From: Jiangella sp. DSM 45060
Lineage (GTDB): Bacteria > Actinomycetota > Actinomycetes > Jiangellales > Jiangellaceae
NCBI RefSeq assembly: GCF_900105175.1
Contig: NZ_LT629771.1
Location: forward strand, 6,158,622 to 6,222,621
Direction of reading: 5' to 3'
Length of the DNA: 64,000 bases
The position numbers were made by a program, and so were the translations under genes. Under the pieces are notes generated by a model that did no database searches, was not told the DNA's origin, and saw nothing but the letters and a program-made list of their open reading frames with translations. Of this stretch, positions 25,468 through 33,419 are shown one piece after another; positions within the stretch are counted from its first letter, which is position 1; each line of letters begins with the position of its first letter.

Positions 25468-26460
25468 ATGACCGTGACGTCCGAGGCGCGGGCCGACGAG
25501 TTCGCCCGGCAGGCCGACCCGTACCGCCGGGAGCTGCTGGCGCACTGCTACCGCATGCTCGGCTCGCTGCACGACGCCGAGGACACCGTCCAGGAGACCT
25601 ACCTGCGGGCGTGGCGCGGCTACGACGGGTTCGAGGGCCGGTCGTCGCTGCGGACCTGGCTCTACACCATCGCGACCCGGGCCTGCCTGCGTGCGCTGGA
25701 GACCCGCGGCCGCCGCGCGCTGCCGTCGGGACTCGCCGGACCTGGCGGCGACCCGGACGCTGCGCTGGAGCCGCCGCTGACCGACGTCCCGTGGCTCGAG
25801 CCGTTCCCTGACACCCTCGCCGACCCGCTGGCCGGCGACCCCGCCGCGATCGCCGTCGGGCGCGAGAGCACCCGGCTGGCGCTGATCGCGGCGCTGCAGT
25901 ACCTGCCGGCGCGGCAGCGGGCGGTGCTGATCCTGCGCGACGTGCTGCGCTGGCGGGCCGCCGAGGTGGCCCGGCTGCTGGACACGACGACGACGGCGGT
26001 CAACAGCGCGCTACGGCGGGCCCGGGCGCAGCTGGCCGAGCTGAACGTCGACGGCGTCGATGCGGCGCCGTCCGACGCGCGGCAGCGGGACCTGCTGGAC
26101 CGGTACGTCGCCGCGTTCGAGCACGCCGACATCGACGGCCTGGTGCGGCTGCTGGCCCGCGACGCCGTGCTGGAGATGCCGCCGCACGCCACCTGGTTCC
26201 GCGGCGCCGAGACGATCGGCCGGTTCCTGGCGCCGCGGCTGCGAGCGCCCGGCGGCATGTTGGCGCTGCCCACCCGGGCCAACGGCCAGCCGGCGCACGC
26301 GATGTACAAGCGCGGCCCGGACGGCGTGCACCGGGCGCACGGGCTGGTGGTGCTGACGATGGCCGGTGCGCGGATCGACCGGCTGACGGTGTTCCTGGAC
26401 CCCGAGGTGGTCAGGGCGTTCGGTCTGCCCGCCGTCCGAGCTGGCGGCGCCACCAGGTGA
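25468..26460 (+). CDS. Sigma-70/ECF-type sigma factor with C-terminal SnoaL-like domain
   Basis: 330 residues from ATG 25468 (AAGGAGG 7-13 bases upstream). Region 2: ELLAHCYRMLGSLHDAEDTVQETYLRAW landmarks (YRMLGSLHDAED, TYLRAWR); region 4: YLPARQRAVLILRDVL and TTTTAVNSALRRARAQL. After about residue 205 a SnoaL/NTF2-like domain follows (RYVAAFEHADIDGLVRLLARDAVLEMPP). This SigJ/SigG-like architecture replaces an anti-sigma factor by a fused regulatory domain. It ends inside the convergent DUF1992 gene (50-base overlap). Faces a multidrug-type MFS gene, a likely target. Confidence 0.9.
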   Translation: MTVTSEARADEFARQADPYRRELLAHCYRMLGSLHDAEDTVQETYLRAWRGYDGFEGRSSLRTWLYTIATRACLRALETRGRRALPSGLAGPGGDPDAALEPPLTDVPWLEPFPDTLADPLAGDPAAIAVGRESTRLALIAALQYLPARQRAVLILRDVLRWRAAEVARLLDTTTTAVNSALRRARAQLAELNVDGVDAAPSDARQRDLLDRYVAAFEHADIDGLVRLLARDAVLEMPPHATWFRGAETIGRFLAPRLRAPGGMLALPTRANGQPAHAMYKRGPDGVHRAHGLVVLTMAGARIDRLTVFLDPEVVRAFGLPAVRAGGATR

Positions 26461-27010
26461 GCCAGGTGTAGGGGCTGAGCGGGTTGCCGCGGTTGCGGCG
26501 GGCCTCCTCGGCGGCGGCCCGCTCCTCGGCGGCGGCCCGCTCCTCGGCCGCCGCCCGCGCGGCCTCGGCGGCGCGCTCGGCCCGCACCTGCTGCTCGGCG
26601 GCCATGCGCTGGGCCCGCGCGGCGCGCCACTCGGCCACGACGGTGTCGGGGTCGGCCAGGGCGACCGCGATGTCCGGGCCCGACGGCGCGCGCAGCCACT
26701 GCTTGATGCGCTCGTTCAGGTCGGCGACGACGTCGCGGACGACCTGCTCGGACCGGACGTCGCGGAGCGTCTCGGGCAGCTTGTGCAGCTCTTTGCGCAG
26801 CAGCAGCGGTGTCGGCAGCAGGACGTCGGTGGACTCGCCCTCGCGGGCCAGCTTCTCGCGGATCCAGCTGTACTCGTCGCCCGGCCGTGAGGGCGGCAGC
26901 GGTTTGCCGGAGAGCGGGAGATCGTCGAACTCGCCGCGCTCCTGCGCCTCGCGGACCTGTTTGTCGATCCACGACTCGAAACCCATGCCGGGCGGTTTGC
27001 GTTCCGCCAT
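26411..27010 (-). CDS. DUF1992 (DnaJ-homologue subfamily C28-like) protein
   Basis: 199 residues. The conserved core is at the N terminus: ESWIDKQVREAQERGEFDDLPLSGKPL, DEYSWIREKLAREG and a central helical part with LRDVRSEQVVRDVVADLNERI. The C-terminal 60 residues are an Ala/Glu/Arg-rich helix with an in-frame tandem repeat (EERAA units) produced by an 18-bp repeated DNA segment near 26505-26550. Role unknown. ATG 27010. Stop-to-start distance from the upstream MarR-GNAT gene is 4 bases, so co-transcription is likely. Confidence 0.85.
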   Translation of the reverse strand: MAERKPPGMGFESWIDKQVREAQERGEFDDLPLSGKPLPPSRPGDEYSWIREKLAREGESTDVLLPTPLLLRKELHKLPETLRDVRSEQVVRDVVADLNERIKQWLRAPSGPDIAVALADPDTVVAEWRAARAQRMAAEQQVRAERAAEAARAAAEERAAAEERAAAEEARRNRGNPLSPYTWLTWWRRQLGRRADRTP

Positions 27011-27014
27011 GACC

Positions 27015-27902
27015 CTATTGTCGCAGGAGCGGCTTCTCGAACCAGAAGTGGGCGTACGGCTCGGCGTTGAACGCGGGCACCTCGGTGTATCCCGCGGACC
27101 GGTAGAGCGCGATGGCCTCCGTCAGGGCCGCGTTGGTCTCCAGCCTGACGGCGGGCGCGCCGGCCTCGGCGGCGTGCCGCTCCAGTTCGGCCAGCAGCCG
27201 GCGGCCCAGACCGAGCCCGCGGGCGGACGCGTCGACCCACATGCGCTTCAGGTGCGCGGGCCCGGCGTCGTGGAACAGCAGCACACCGCACCCCACCGGC
27301 GTCGTGTGCAGCAGGGCGACCAGGAGCAGCCCGTTCGGCGGGCGCAGGTCGGCGGCGGCGGCGCGGATGCCGCGGTCGAGGGAGAATCCGCCGTCGAACC
27401 GGACGTCCAGCTCGGCCGCGTAGGCGCGCAGGCAGTGCTGGGCGACCGGGTCGTCCGGGTCGGTCACCGCGAACCGCACGGTGGCCGCCGTCAGCAGCCG
27501 CTCGACGTCGGCCATCGCCGCGACCAGCCGGTCGCGCTGCCGGCCGTCGAGCGCGTCGAGCAACTGTGTGGCGAGCTCGTCGCTGCGCTCGTCCAGCAGC
27601 CGCTTCTCGGCCCGGCCCGCCGCCGTGAGCCGGGCGAGCGTCACCCGCCGATCCCCCGTGCTGCGCTCCGTCGTCACCAGACCGGCCGCCTCCAGCGAGC
27701 GCAGCAACCGGCTGACGTAGCCGGAGTCGAGATCGAGCGCCGCCCGCAGCGACCGCACGTCGCGACCGTCGCCGATCTCCCACAACAGCCGCGACTCGCC
27801 CAGCGGGCGGTCGCGCGCCAGGAACCGGTCGGACAGCGCGCCGACCTGCTGCGTGACCACCCGGTTGAACCGACGCACCTGCGCGACCATCGCCTCGTCC
27901 AT
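27015..27902 (-). CDS. MarR-type regulator fused to GNAT acetyltransferase
   Basis: 295 residues in two parts. MarR winged helix (about 1-145): LGESRLLWEIGDG, SLRAALDLDSGYVSRLLRSLEAAGLV, wing STGDRRVTLARLT. GNAT domain (about 150-290): VDASARGLGLGRRLLAELERH (acetyl-CoA loop) and ALYRSAGYTEVP. Such fusions occur widely; the transferase part may modify the ligand sensed. ATG 27902 lies inside a perfect 24-bp palindrome, so it very likely controls itself and the divergent 3-hydroxybutyrate dehydrogenase gene 45 bases away. Confidence 0.92.
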   Translation of the reverse strand: MDEAMVAQVRRFNRVVTQQVGALSDRFLARDRPLGESRLLWEIGDGRDVRSLRAALDLDSGYVSRLLRSLEAAGLVTTERSTGDRRVTLARLTAAGRAEKRLLDERSDELATQLLDALDGRQRDRLVAAMADVERLLTAATVRFAVTDPDDPVAQHCLRAYAAELDVRFDGGFSLDRGIRAAAADLRPPNGLLLVALLHTTPVGCGVLLFHDAGPAHLKRMWVDASARGLGLGRRLLAELERHAAEAGAPAVRLETNAALTEAIALYRSAGYTEVPAFNAEPYAHFWFEKPLLRQ

Positions 27903-27924
27903 TCTCTGACTCTAGTCAGAGAAT
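27901..27924. promoter_or_regulatory. 24-bp palindromic MarR operator
   Basis: ATTCTCTGACT and AGTCAGAGAAT, perfect 11-bp arms around CT. The element overlaps the first codon of the MarR-GNAT gene on the minus strand and lies 23 bases before the ATG of the SDR gene on the plus strand, i.e. across both promoters. Confidence 0.75.
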
Positions 27925-27947
27925 GCGCGTGGGCCTAGAGTCCTGCC

Positions 27948-28703
27948 ATGGCCGAACTCGATCTGGGCGGACGGCGTGCGCTGGTCACCGGCGGCGGCAG
28001 CGGCATCGGCGCGGCGGTGGCCCGGCGGCTGGGCGCAGCGGGCGCTCACGTCATCGTCGCCGACATCGACGGCGGGCGTGCGGCGTCCGTGGCCGGCGAA
28101 TGCGGCAGCGGCGAGGCGTGGCAGGTCGACCTCGCCGACACCGCCGCCCTCGCGACCACCGAGCTGGACGTCGACGTCCTCGTCAACAACGCCGGCATCC
28201 AGCACGTCGCCCGGCTGGAGGAGTTCCCGCCGGACCGGTTCGCGTTCATGCTGCGGCTCATGCTCGAGGCGCCGTTCCTGCTCATCCGGGCCGCGCTGCC
28301 GGGCATGTACGCGCGCGGCTGGGGCCGCGTCGTCAACGTGTCCAGTGCGCACGGCCTGCGCGCCAGCGCGTTCAAGGCGGCCTATGTCACCGCGAAGCAC
28401 GGCCTCGAAGGGCTGTCCAAGGTGACGGCGCTCGAGGGCGCCGCGCACGGCGTCACGTCGAACTGCGTCAACCCCGGCTACGTCCGCACACCGCTGGTCG
28501 AGGCACAGATCGCCGACCAGGCCCGGGTGCACGGCCTGCCCGAGGACCGCGTCGTCAGCGAGATCCTGCTCGCCAACGAGGCGATCAAGCGCCTCATCGA
28601 GCCCGGCGAGGTCGCCGAGGCCGTCGCCTACCTCGCCAGCCCGGCGGCGCAGTCGATCACCGGCACCGACCTCGTCCTCGACGGCGGCTGGTCGGCCCGC
28701 TAG
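27948..28703 (+). CDS. 3-hydroxybutyrate dehydrogenase-type short-chain dehydrogenase
   Basis: 251 residues. Cofactor motif TGGGSGIGAA (near 16), NNAGIQH, catalytic Ser in NVSSAHGL and Tyr/Lys in YVTAKHG, ending with TGTDLVLDGGWSAR. The stretches FMLRLMLEAPFLLIRAALPGM, RTPLVEAQI and the KRLIEPGEVA tail fit the D-3-hydroxybutyrate dehydrogenase subfamily, which interconverts 3-hydroxybutyrate and acetoacetate with NAD. Divergent from the MarR-GNAT regulator, sharing its operator. Ends with a 4-base overlap with the convergent hydrolase gene. Confidence 0.87.
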   Translation: MAELDLGGRRALVTGGGSGIGAAVARRLGAAGAHVIVADIDGGRAASVAGECGSGEAWQVDLADTAALATTELDVDVLVNNAGIQHVARLEEFPPDRFAFMLRLMLEAPFLLIRAALPGMYARGWGRVVNVSSAHGLRASAFKAAYVTAKHGLEGLSKVTALEGAAHGVTSNCVNPGYVRTPLVEAQIADQARVHGLPEDRVVSEILLANEAIKRLIEPGEVAEAVAYLASPAAQSITGTDLVLDGGWSAR

Positions 28704-29575
28704 ACGGAGGTCCCGACGGCGTAGGCGATCAGCCGCACCGCTTGGGGCTCGAACAGCACGGTGTAGTGGTTGACGCCGCCGGCCGGGATGACGCGGACGG
28801 TCGGGGGCAGGCCGGCCGCGGCGATGCGGTCCGCGTCGAGCAGGCCCTGCGGCTCGTCCATCAGCCCTCGAGCGGCGTACAGCAGCGTCGCCGGGACGGT
28901 GCCGTCGCGCAGCGACCGCAGCACGACCGGGTCGGCCAGCACGTCGGCGCCGTCGGCCCGCACGGCGTCGAGCACGCAGGACGAGCGGCGCTCGCCGCCG
29001 GCGCCCACGAGGTCGTGGCGCAGGTACGCCGTCAGCAGGTCGCCGTACGGCGCGGCCAGGGCCGGGCCGATGGCCGGGTGCTCGCGCCAGAAGTCCAGGT
29101 ATGCGTCGTCGTCGGGGAAGCTCATCGTGAGCCGCCGCATCGCCGGGCCGATCACCTGCTCCAGCGCGTCGTCGATGTCACCCTCGGGCGCCGGGAACCC
29201 GACCCCGCCGTCGATCAGGACCAGCGACGACACCCGCGACGGGTACAGGTACGCCGTCAGCGCCGCCACGTAGGCGCCCATCGAGTGACCCAGCAGCACG
29301 GCCGACTCCACCCGCGCGGCGTCCAGCACGGCGACGACGTCGGCGGCGTGCGCGGCCAGCCCCCACGGCCCGCGGACGGACCGGCTGTCGGCGCGGCCGC
29401 GCAGGTCGGGCGCCAGCAGCCGGACCTCGCCGTCCAGCGCCTGTGCGACAGCGCCGAAGGCGAGCGCGTTGGCGGTGATGCCGTGCAACGCCATGACGGC
29501 GGGAGCGCCGGCCGGACCGCGTCCCAGCTCGTGGACCGCGAGCGTCCCCCCGTCGACCGCGACCCCGAGTGTCAT
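28700..29575 (-). CDS. Alpha/beta hydrolase
   Basis: 291 residues. Oxyanion motif LHGITANA, DLRGRADS, nucleophile elbow LGHSMGAY (Ser near 98) and terminal GGVNHYTV with the catalytic His. Overlaps the stop of the upstream hydrolase gene by 4 bases (ATGA), so the two hydrolases are translationally coupled though not close paralogues. Esterase, lactonase or C-C hydrolase activity is possible. Confidence 0.87.
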   Translation of the reverse strand: MTLGVAVDGGTLAVHELGRGPAGAPAVMALHGITANALAFGAVAQALDGEVRLLAPDLRGRADSRSVRGPWGLAAHAADVVAVLDAARVESAVLLGHSMGAYVAALTAYLYPSRVSSLVLIDGGVGFPAPEGDIDDALEQVIGPAMRRLTMSFPDDDAYLDFWREHPAIGPALAAPYGDLLTAYLRHDLVGAGGERRSSCVLDAVRADGADVLADPVVLRSLRDGTVPATLLYAARGLMDEPQGLLDADRIAAAGLPPTVRVIPAGGVNHYTVLFEPQAVRLIAYAVGTSV

Positions 29576-30630
29576 GAGCCGTCCAACCCGCTGACCAGCG
29601 CCGCGACGAAGTCGTCCGGTTTCTCGACGTGTGGGCTGTGCGCGGTGCCGTCGAGGACGGTCTCGGTGCTGACGCCGCCGGCCGCGCGGTAGGCGTCGAG
29701 GACGGCGCGGGTCTGCGCGACCATCGGCTGCGGCGGCGCGACGTCGTCGCCCGGCCAGCCCGGCACCGCGCCGATGGCGCCGAGGTAGGCGAGGTCGAAC
29801 AGCGAGGTGTCGGAGACGATGACGTCGTCGGAGCCGCGGATCCAGCGGATCGGCGGCTTCGGGTCGATCGCGTCGAGCCCGTCCAGCCGCAGGTGCGTCG
29901 GCGCCATGGTGTTGAGCACGCCGTGGGTGCCCGGGCCGACGCCCGGCCAGGCCTCGGTGGCGACGGCGTCGCCGGGATAGTGGTCGTCGCCGACCGCCGT
30001 CGTGAGCATCGACTCGACGTAGGCGTCGGCGTGCTCGGGCACGAACGGCGGCTTCACGTACGACGACAGCATGACCTGCCGGGGCGACAGCGCGCCGTCG
30101 TCGCCGCGGTCGCCGTCGCGCAGCCGGGCCACGAACTCGGGGTTGGCCGCGCCGCCGCCGGAACCCGCCGCCGACGGGTCGGCCAGCGCGCCGTCCACGC
30201 CGCGGGTGCCGCCGAACCCGTACGGCGACACCGGGTTCACCAGCGTGACCGACCGGTACCGCGCCGGGGCGTCGAGCAGCAGCTGCAGCACGACGGCGCC
30301 GCCCATGCTCCAGCCGACCAGGTGCACGCCGTCGAGCCCGAGCAGGTCGAGCAGCCCGGCGACGTCGTCGGCGTAGTCGCGGACGCCGCGGGTCGCGTCG
30401 ACCGGCAGCGTCTCGGTGCCGCCGAAGCCGCGCAGGTCGGCCGCGATCGGGCGGAACCGGTCGGGCAGCCGGAGCATCGCCGGCTGCCAGAACACGCTGG
30501 ACGACACGTTGCCGTGGACGAACACGACCGGTTCACCGGTGTCGCGGCCGGCCACCGTGAGTGTGTTGACGGTGAGCCGCGGCGTCGGGTGGCGGTTCTC
30601 CGTCACGCCCGGCATGAGCATCGATGTCAT
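29572..30630 (-). CDS. Alpha/beta hydrolase
   Basis: 352 residues, with VVFVHGNVSSSVFW (oxyanion), DLRGFGGTE, nucleophile elbow VGWSMGGAV (Ser near 119) and terminal GTAHSPHVEKPDDF (His). An insertion between about 145 and 260, rich in Gly/Asp/Pro, forms an enlarged cap. A strong ribosome site (GAGGAGGGGG) directly precedes ATG 30630. It lies 54 bases after the Gfo/Idh gene on the same strand and could belong to the same unit. Confidence 0.87.
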   Translation of the reverse strand: MTSMLMPGVTENRHPTPRLTVNTLTVAGRDTGEPVVFVHGNVSSSVFWQPAMLRLPDRFRPIAADLRGFGGTETLPVDATRGVRDYADDVAGLLDLLGLDGVHLVGWSMGGAVVLQLLLDAPARYRSVTLVNPVSPYGFGGTRGVDGALADPSAAGSGGGAANPEFVARLRDGDRGDDGALSPRQVMLSSYVKPPFVPEHADAYVESMLTTAVGDDHYPGDAVATEAWPGVGPGTHGVLNTMAPTHLRLDGLDAIDPKPPIRWIRGSDDVIVSDTSLFDLAYLGAIGAVPGWPGDDVAPPQPMVAQTRAVLDAYRAAGGVSTETVLDGTAHSPHVEKPDDFVAALVSGLDGS

Positions 30631-30684
30631 GGCCCCCTCCTCAGAGGATGATGCCCTACCCGGGGCCGGAGCGCGCGGGGGCCG

Positions 30685-31662
30685 CTACTCGGTGGGAAAG
30701 CGCAACCCGATCTGCCGGCGGATCTCGTCCAGCGTCGCCATGATCGCCACCGTCTCGTCCAGCGGCATGACGTCGCTCTCCGTCGCCCCGTCGCGCAGCA
30801 GCCGGGCGACCTCGACTGCCTGGTGTCGCAGGCCGCCGCCGGTCGCGGGCTCGAACCGCTCCGGCTCCGCACCGGGGCGCAGCAGCGAGAACGACGTCGG
30901 CGCGTACCAGACGTCGTCGATCTCGATGCGCGCCTCGGTGCCGGTGATGACGGCGCGGTTGGCCGTCCGCGCCCGCAGCGTCGTCGTGACGACGGCGTGC
31001 GCGCCGCTCGCGTATGTGAACACGGCGGACGTCTGCGCGTCGACACCGCTCTCCGACAGCGTGCCCGCCGCGCTGACGCCGTCGGGGCGGCCGAGGACGT
31101 ACGACGCGAGCGACACCGGGTAGATGCCGAGGTCGAGCAGCGCGCCGCCGGCGAGGTCGGCCCGCTGCAGGCGGTGACCGGGATCGGCCGGGATGGCCTG
31201 CCCGTGGTCGGCGACGACCGTCGTGATCTCACCGAGCGCGCCGGCCCGCAGCAGCTCGTCGATGCGGCGGAAGTGCGGGAGGAACCGCGTCCACATCGCC
31301 TCCATCAGGAACAGCCCGCGCTCGCGCGCCAGCTCGACGAGGTCGCGGGCCTCGGCGGCGTTGACGGTGAACGGCTTCTCGCACAGCACCGGCTTGCCGG
31401 CCTCGAGCGCGAGCCTGACGTTCGCCGCGTGCGCCGTCTGCGGTGTGGCGACATACACGACGTCGACGTCGGGGTCGTCGACCAGCTTCTCGAACGACCC
31501 GTACGACCGCGGGACGTCGAGCCGGCCGGCGAAGTCGCTCGCGCTCTCGTCGCTGCGCGACCCGACCGCCACCACCTCGGCGTCGTCGACCGGCCGGAGG
31601 TCGCGGGCGAACGCGGCCGCGATGCCGCCGGTGCCGATGATGCCCCAGCGGGTGCGCGACAT
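30685..31662 (-). CDS. Gfo/Idh/MocA family oxidoreductase
   Basis: 325 residues. N-terminal Rossmann motif GIIGTGGIAAAFARDL, then the family motif EKPFT (CEKPFTVNAAEA near 95) and the EAMWTRFLPHFRRI segment near 125. The C-terminal GFO-type beta-sheet domain follows. Substrates of this family are sugars, inositols or their derivatives, oxidised with NAD(P). It starts 9 bases after the SDR gene upstream, so the two are probably co-expressed. Confidence 0.9.
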   Translation of the reverse strand: MSRTRWGIIGTGGIAAAFARDLRPVDDAEVVAVGSRSDESASDFAGRLDVPRSYGSFEKLVDDPDVDVVYVATPQTAHAANVRLALEAGKPVLCEKPFTVNAAEARDLVELARERGLFLMEAMWTRFLPHFRRIDELLRAGALGEITTVVADHGQAIPADPGHRLQRADLAGGALLDLGIYPVSLASYVLGRPDGVSAAGTLSESGVDAQTSAVFTYASGAHAVVTTTLRARTANRAVITGTEARIEIDDVWYAPTSFSLLRPGAEPERFEPATGGGLRHQAVEVARLLRDGATESDVMPLDETVAIMATLDEIRRQIGLRFPTE

Positions 31663-31671
31663 GCCTTCTCC

Positions 31672-32586
31672 CTACCGATAGCCCGTGACGTCGGCGGGCT
31701 TGCCGGCGTCCTGCACCTCCACCAGGTACCGCCAGGCGTCGGGGCGGCTGCCGTCGAGGTCAGAGAAACCATAGACCTGGGCCAGCTGTCCGCTGGACAG
31801 CGACTGCCCGTTCCACCGCGCGACCTCCGGGTCGGCGGCCAGCGCCGCGACCGCCCGCCCGACGTAGCGAGGCGTCTCGGAGATCGCGAAGTGCGGCTGC
31901 GCCTCCAGCGCGTCGCGCCAGGTGTCCTCCGTCACGCCGAAGTGGCTCAGCATGAGCTCCGAACGCAGCCAGCCCGGCGTCAGCGCCACCGCCGTCGCCT
32001 GATGCGGCGCGAGCTCCTTCGCCTGCCCGAACGCCATGCGCAGCACCGACGACTTCGCGAGGTCGTAGAAGAACGACACCCGGTAGTTCGTCGCGTTGTA
32101 GTCGGCCGTCCCGTCCGTCATCTCGACCACCAGGCCGCCCTTGGTGCGGATCAGCAGCGGCAGCGCGAAGTGGCTGGTGATGATGTGGGTGTCGATGGCG
32201 AGCCGGAGGATCTTCAGGCCCTTCTCCAGCGAGTGCTCCCACAGCGGCTCGTCCCAGGCGAACAGCAGCTCGCCGCCCCAGATGTCGTTGACCAGCACGT
32301 CCAGCCGCCCCTGCTCGGCGTCGATGCGGCCGACCAGCGCCTCGACCTGCTCCGGCACCAGGTGGTCGACCTGCACGGGGATGCCGGTGCCGCCGGCCGC
32401 CGTGACCAGCTCCGCGGTCTCCTCGATGGTCTCGGGCAGGTTCTGCTCGGACCGCTGTGCCCGGGTCGTCCGCGCCGTGCAGTACACGGTCGCGCCGGCC
32501 GCCCCCAGCTCGACCGCGATCCCCCTGCCCGCGCCGCGCGACGCCCCGGTGACGAGCGCGACCTTGCCTTGCAGCGTTGTCTCCAT
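31672..32586 (-). CDS. Short-chain dehydrogenase/reductase
   Basis: 304 residues from ATG 32586. Cofactor motif TGASRGAGRGIA and VLVNDIWGGE (in place of NNAG). The usual catalytic pair is visible as YDLAKSSVLRMAFG, with Tyr and Lys in Y-x-x-x-K spacing. The long C-terminal part SETPRYVGRAVAALAADPEVARW...SLSSGQLA resembles the DHRS1-like group. A 15-base inverted repeat (TGACAC-GGC-GTGTCA) lies 25 bases upstream of the start. Confidence 0.86.
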   Translation of the reverse strand: METTLQGKVALVTGASRGAGRGIAVELGAAGATVYCTARTTRAQRSEQNLPETIEETAELVTAAGGTGIPVQVDHLVPEQVEALVGRIDAEQGRLDVLVNDIWGGELLFAWDEPLWEHSLEKGLKILRLAIDTHIITSHFALPLLIRTKGGLVVEMTDGTADYNATNYRVSFFYDLAKSSVLRMAFGQAKELAPHQATAVALTPGWLRSELMLSHFGVTEDTWRDALEAQPHFAISETPRYVGRAVAALAADPEVARWNGQSLSSGQLAQVYGFSDLDGSRPDAWRYLVEVQDAGKPADVTGYR

Positions 32587-32610
32587 GGTTCGATGGTGCG
32601 CGGTGGTCAC

Positions 32611-32625
32611 TGACACGGCGTGTCA
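32611..32625. promoter_or_regulatory. Inverted repeat, candidate operator
   Basis: TGACAC-GGC-GTGTCA, perfect 6-bp arms, 25 bases before the SDR start and 61 bases past the kdpE stop. The symmetry resembles TetR-type operators; no TetR gene is adjacent. Confidence 0.45.
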
Positions 32626-32686
32626 GGGATTTCGGCGGGGCTTGGTTTCGGACTCGACCACGTGCGCGGCGACCGCAGCCCAACGG

Positions 32687-33385
32687 TTACAGGACGTCCT
32701 CGGGCAGCTGGAAGCGGTACCCCAGCCCTGGCTCGGTGATGAAGTAGCGGGGCTTCGACGGCTCGGGCTCCAGCCGCTGCCGGATCTGCGTCATGAACAC
32801 CCGCAGATAGTTCGTCTCGGTGCCGTACGCCGGACCCCAGACCTCCCGCAGCAGCTGCTCGTACGTCACCAGCCGCCCGCTGTGGCGCACCAGCACCTCG
32901 ACGATGTGCCACTGCCGCGGCGTCAGCCGGACGGCGGCGCCGTCACGGACGACCCGCTTCGCGGCGAAGTCGATGACGAAATCGGGGGTCGAGACGACCG
33001 CGTCGCCGTCGGGCAGGACGGCGCGGCGGGTGGCGGCGCGCAGGCGGGCGAACAGCTCGTCCATGCCGAACGGCTTGGTGACGTAGTCGTCGGCGCCGAG
33101 GTCGAGCGCCTCGACCTTGGCCGCCTCGGTACCCCGCCCGGACAGCACGACGATGGGCACCGACGACCAGCCGCGGATGCCGCGCACGACGTCGAGGCCG
33201 TCCATGCTGGGCAGCCCGAGGTCGAGGATGACGGCGTCGGGGTGGTGGCGCGCGGCCAGTTGCAGGGCGTGCTCACCGGTGCCGGCGAGGTCGGCGGTGT
33301 AACCCCGGGCCTTGAGGTTGAGGGCGAGGGTCTTGCGGATGCCGGCGTCGTCATCGACGACGAGCACCCGGCCGGCCGACTCCAT
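32687..33385 (-). CDS. kdpE: Response regulator, OmpR/KdpE family
   Basis: 232 residues from ATG 33385. Receiver domain with acidic pair VVDDD, phosphoacceptor in VILDLGLPSMDG, Thr/Ser and Lys (KPFG) in place; then the winged-helix output domain with LTPRQWHIVEVLVRHSGRLVTYEQLLREVWGP landmarks (LTPRQWHIVE, YEQLLREVWG) and TEPGLGYRF at the end. This matches KdpE, which activates the potassium-transport operon. Here it is transcribed away from kdpD, with 34 bases between the two starts. Confidence 0.9.
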   Translation of the reverse strand: MESAGRVLVVDDDAGIRKTLALNLKARGYTADLAGTGEHALQLAARHHPDAVILDLGLPSMDGLDVVRGIRGWSSVPIVVLSGRGTEAAKVEALDLGADDYVTKPFGMDELFARLRAATRRAVLPDGDAVVSTPDFVIDFAAKRVVRDGAAVRLTPRQWHIVEVLVRHSGRLVTYEQLLREVWGPAYGTETNYLRVFMTQIRQRLEPEPSKPRYFITEPGLGYRFQLPEDVL

Positions 33386-33419
33386 GCAGCCGATCGTAGC
33401 CGCAGGCACACTTGGGGGT

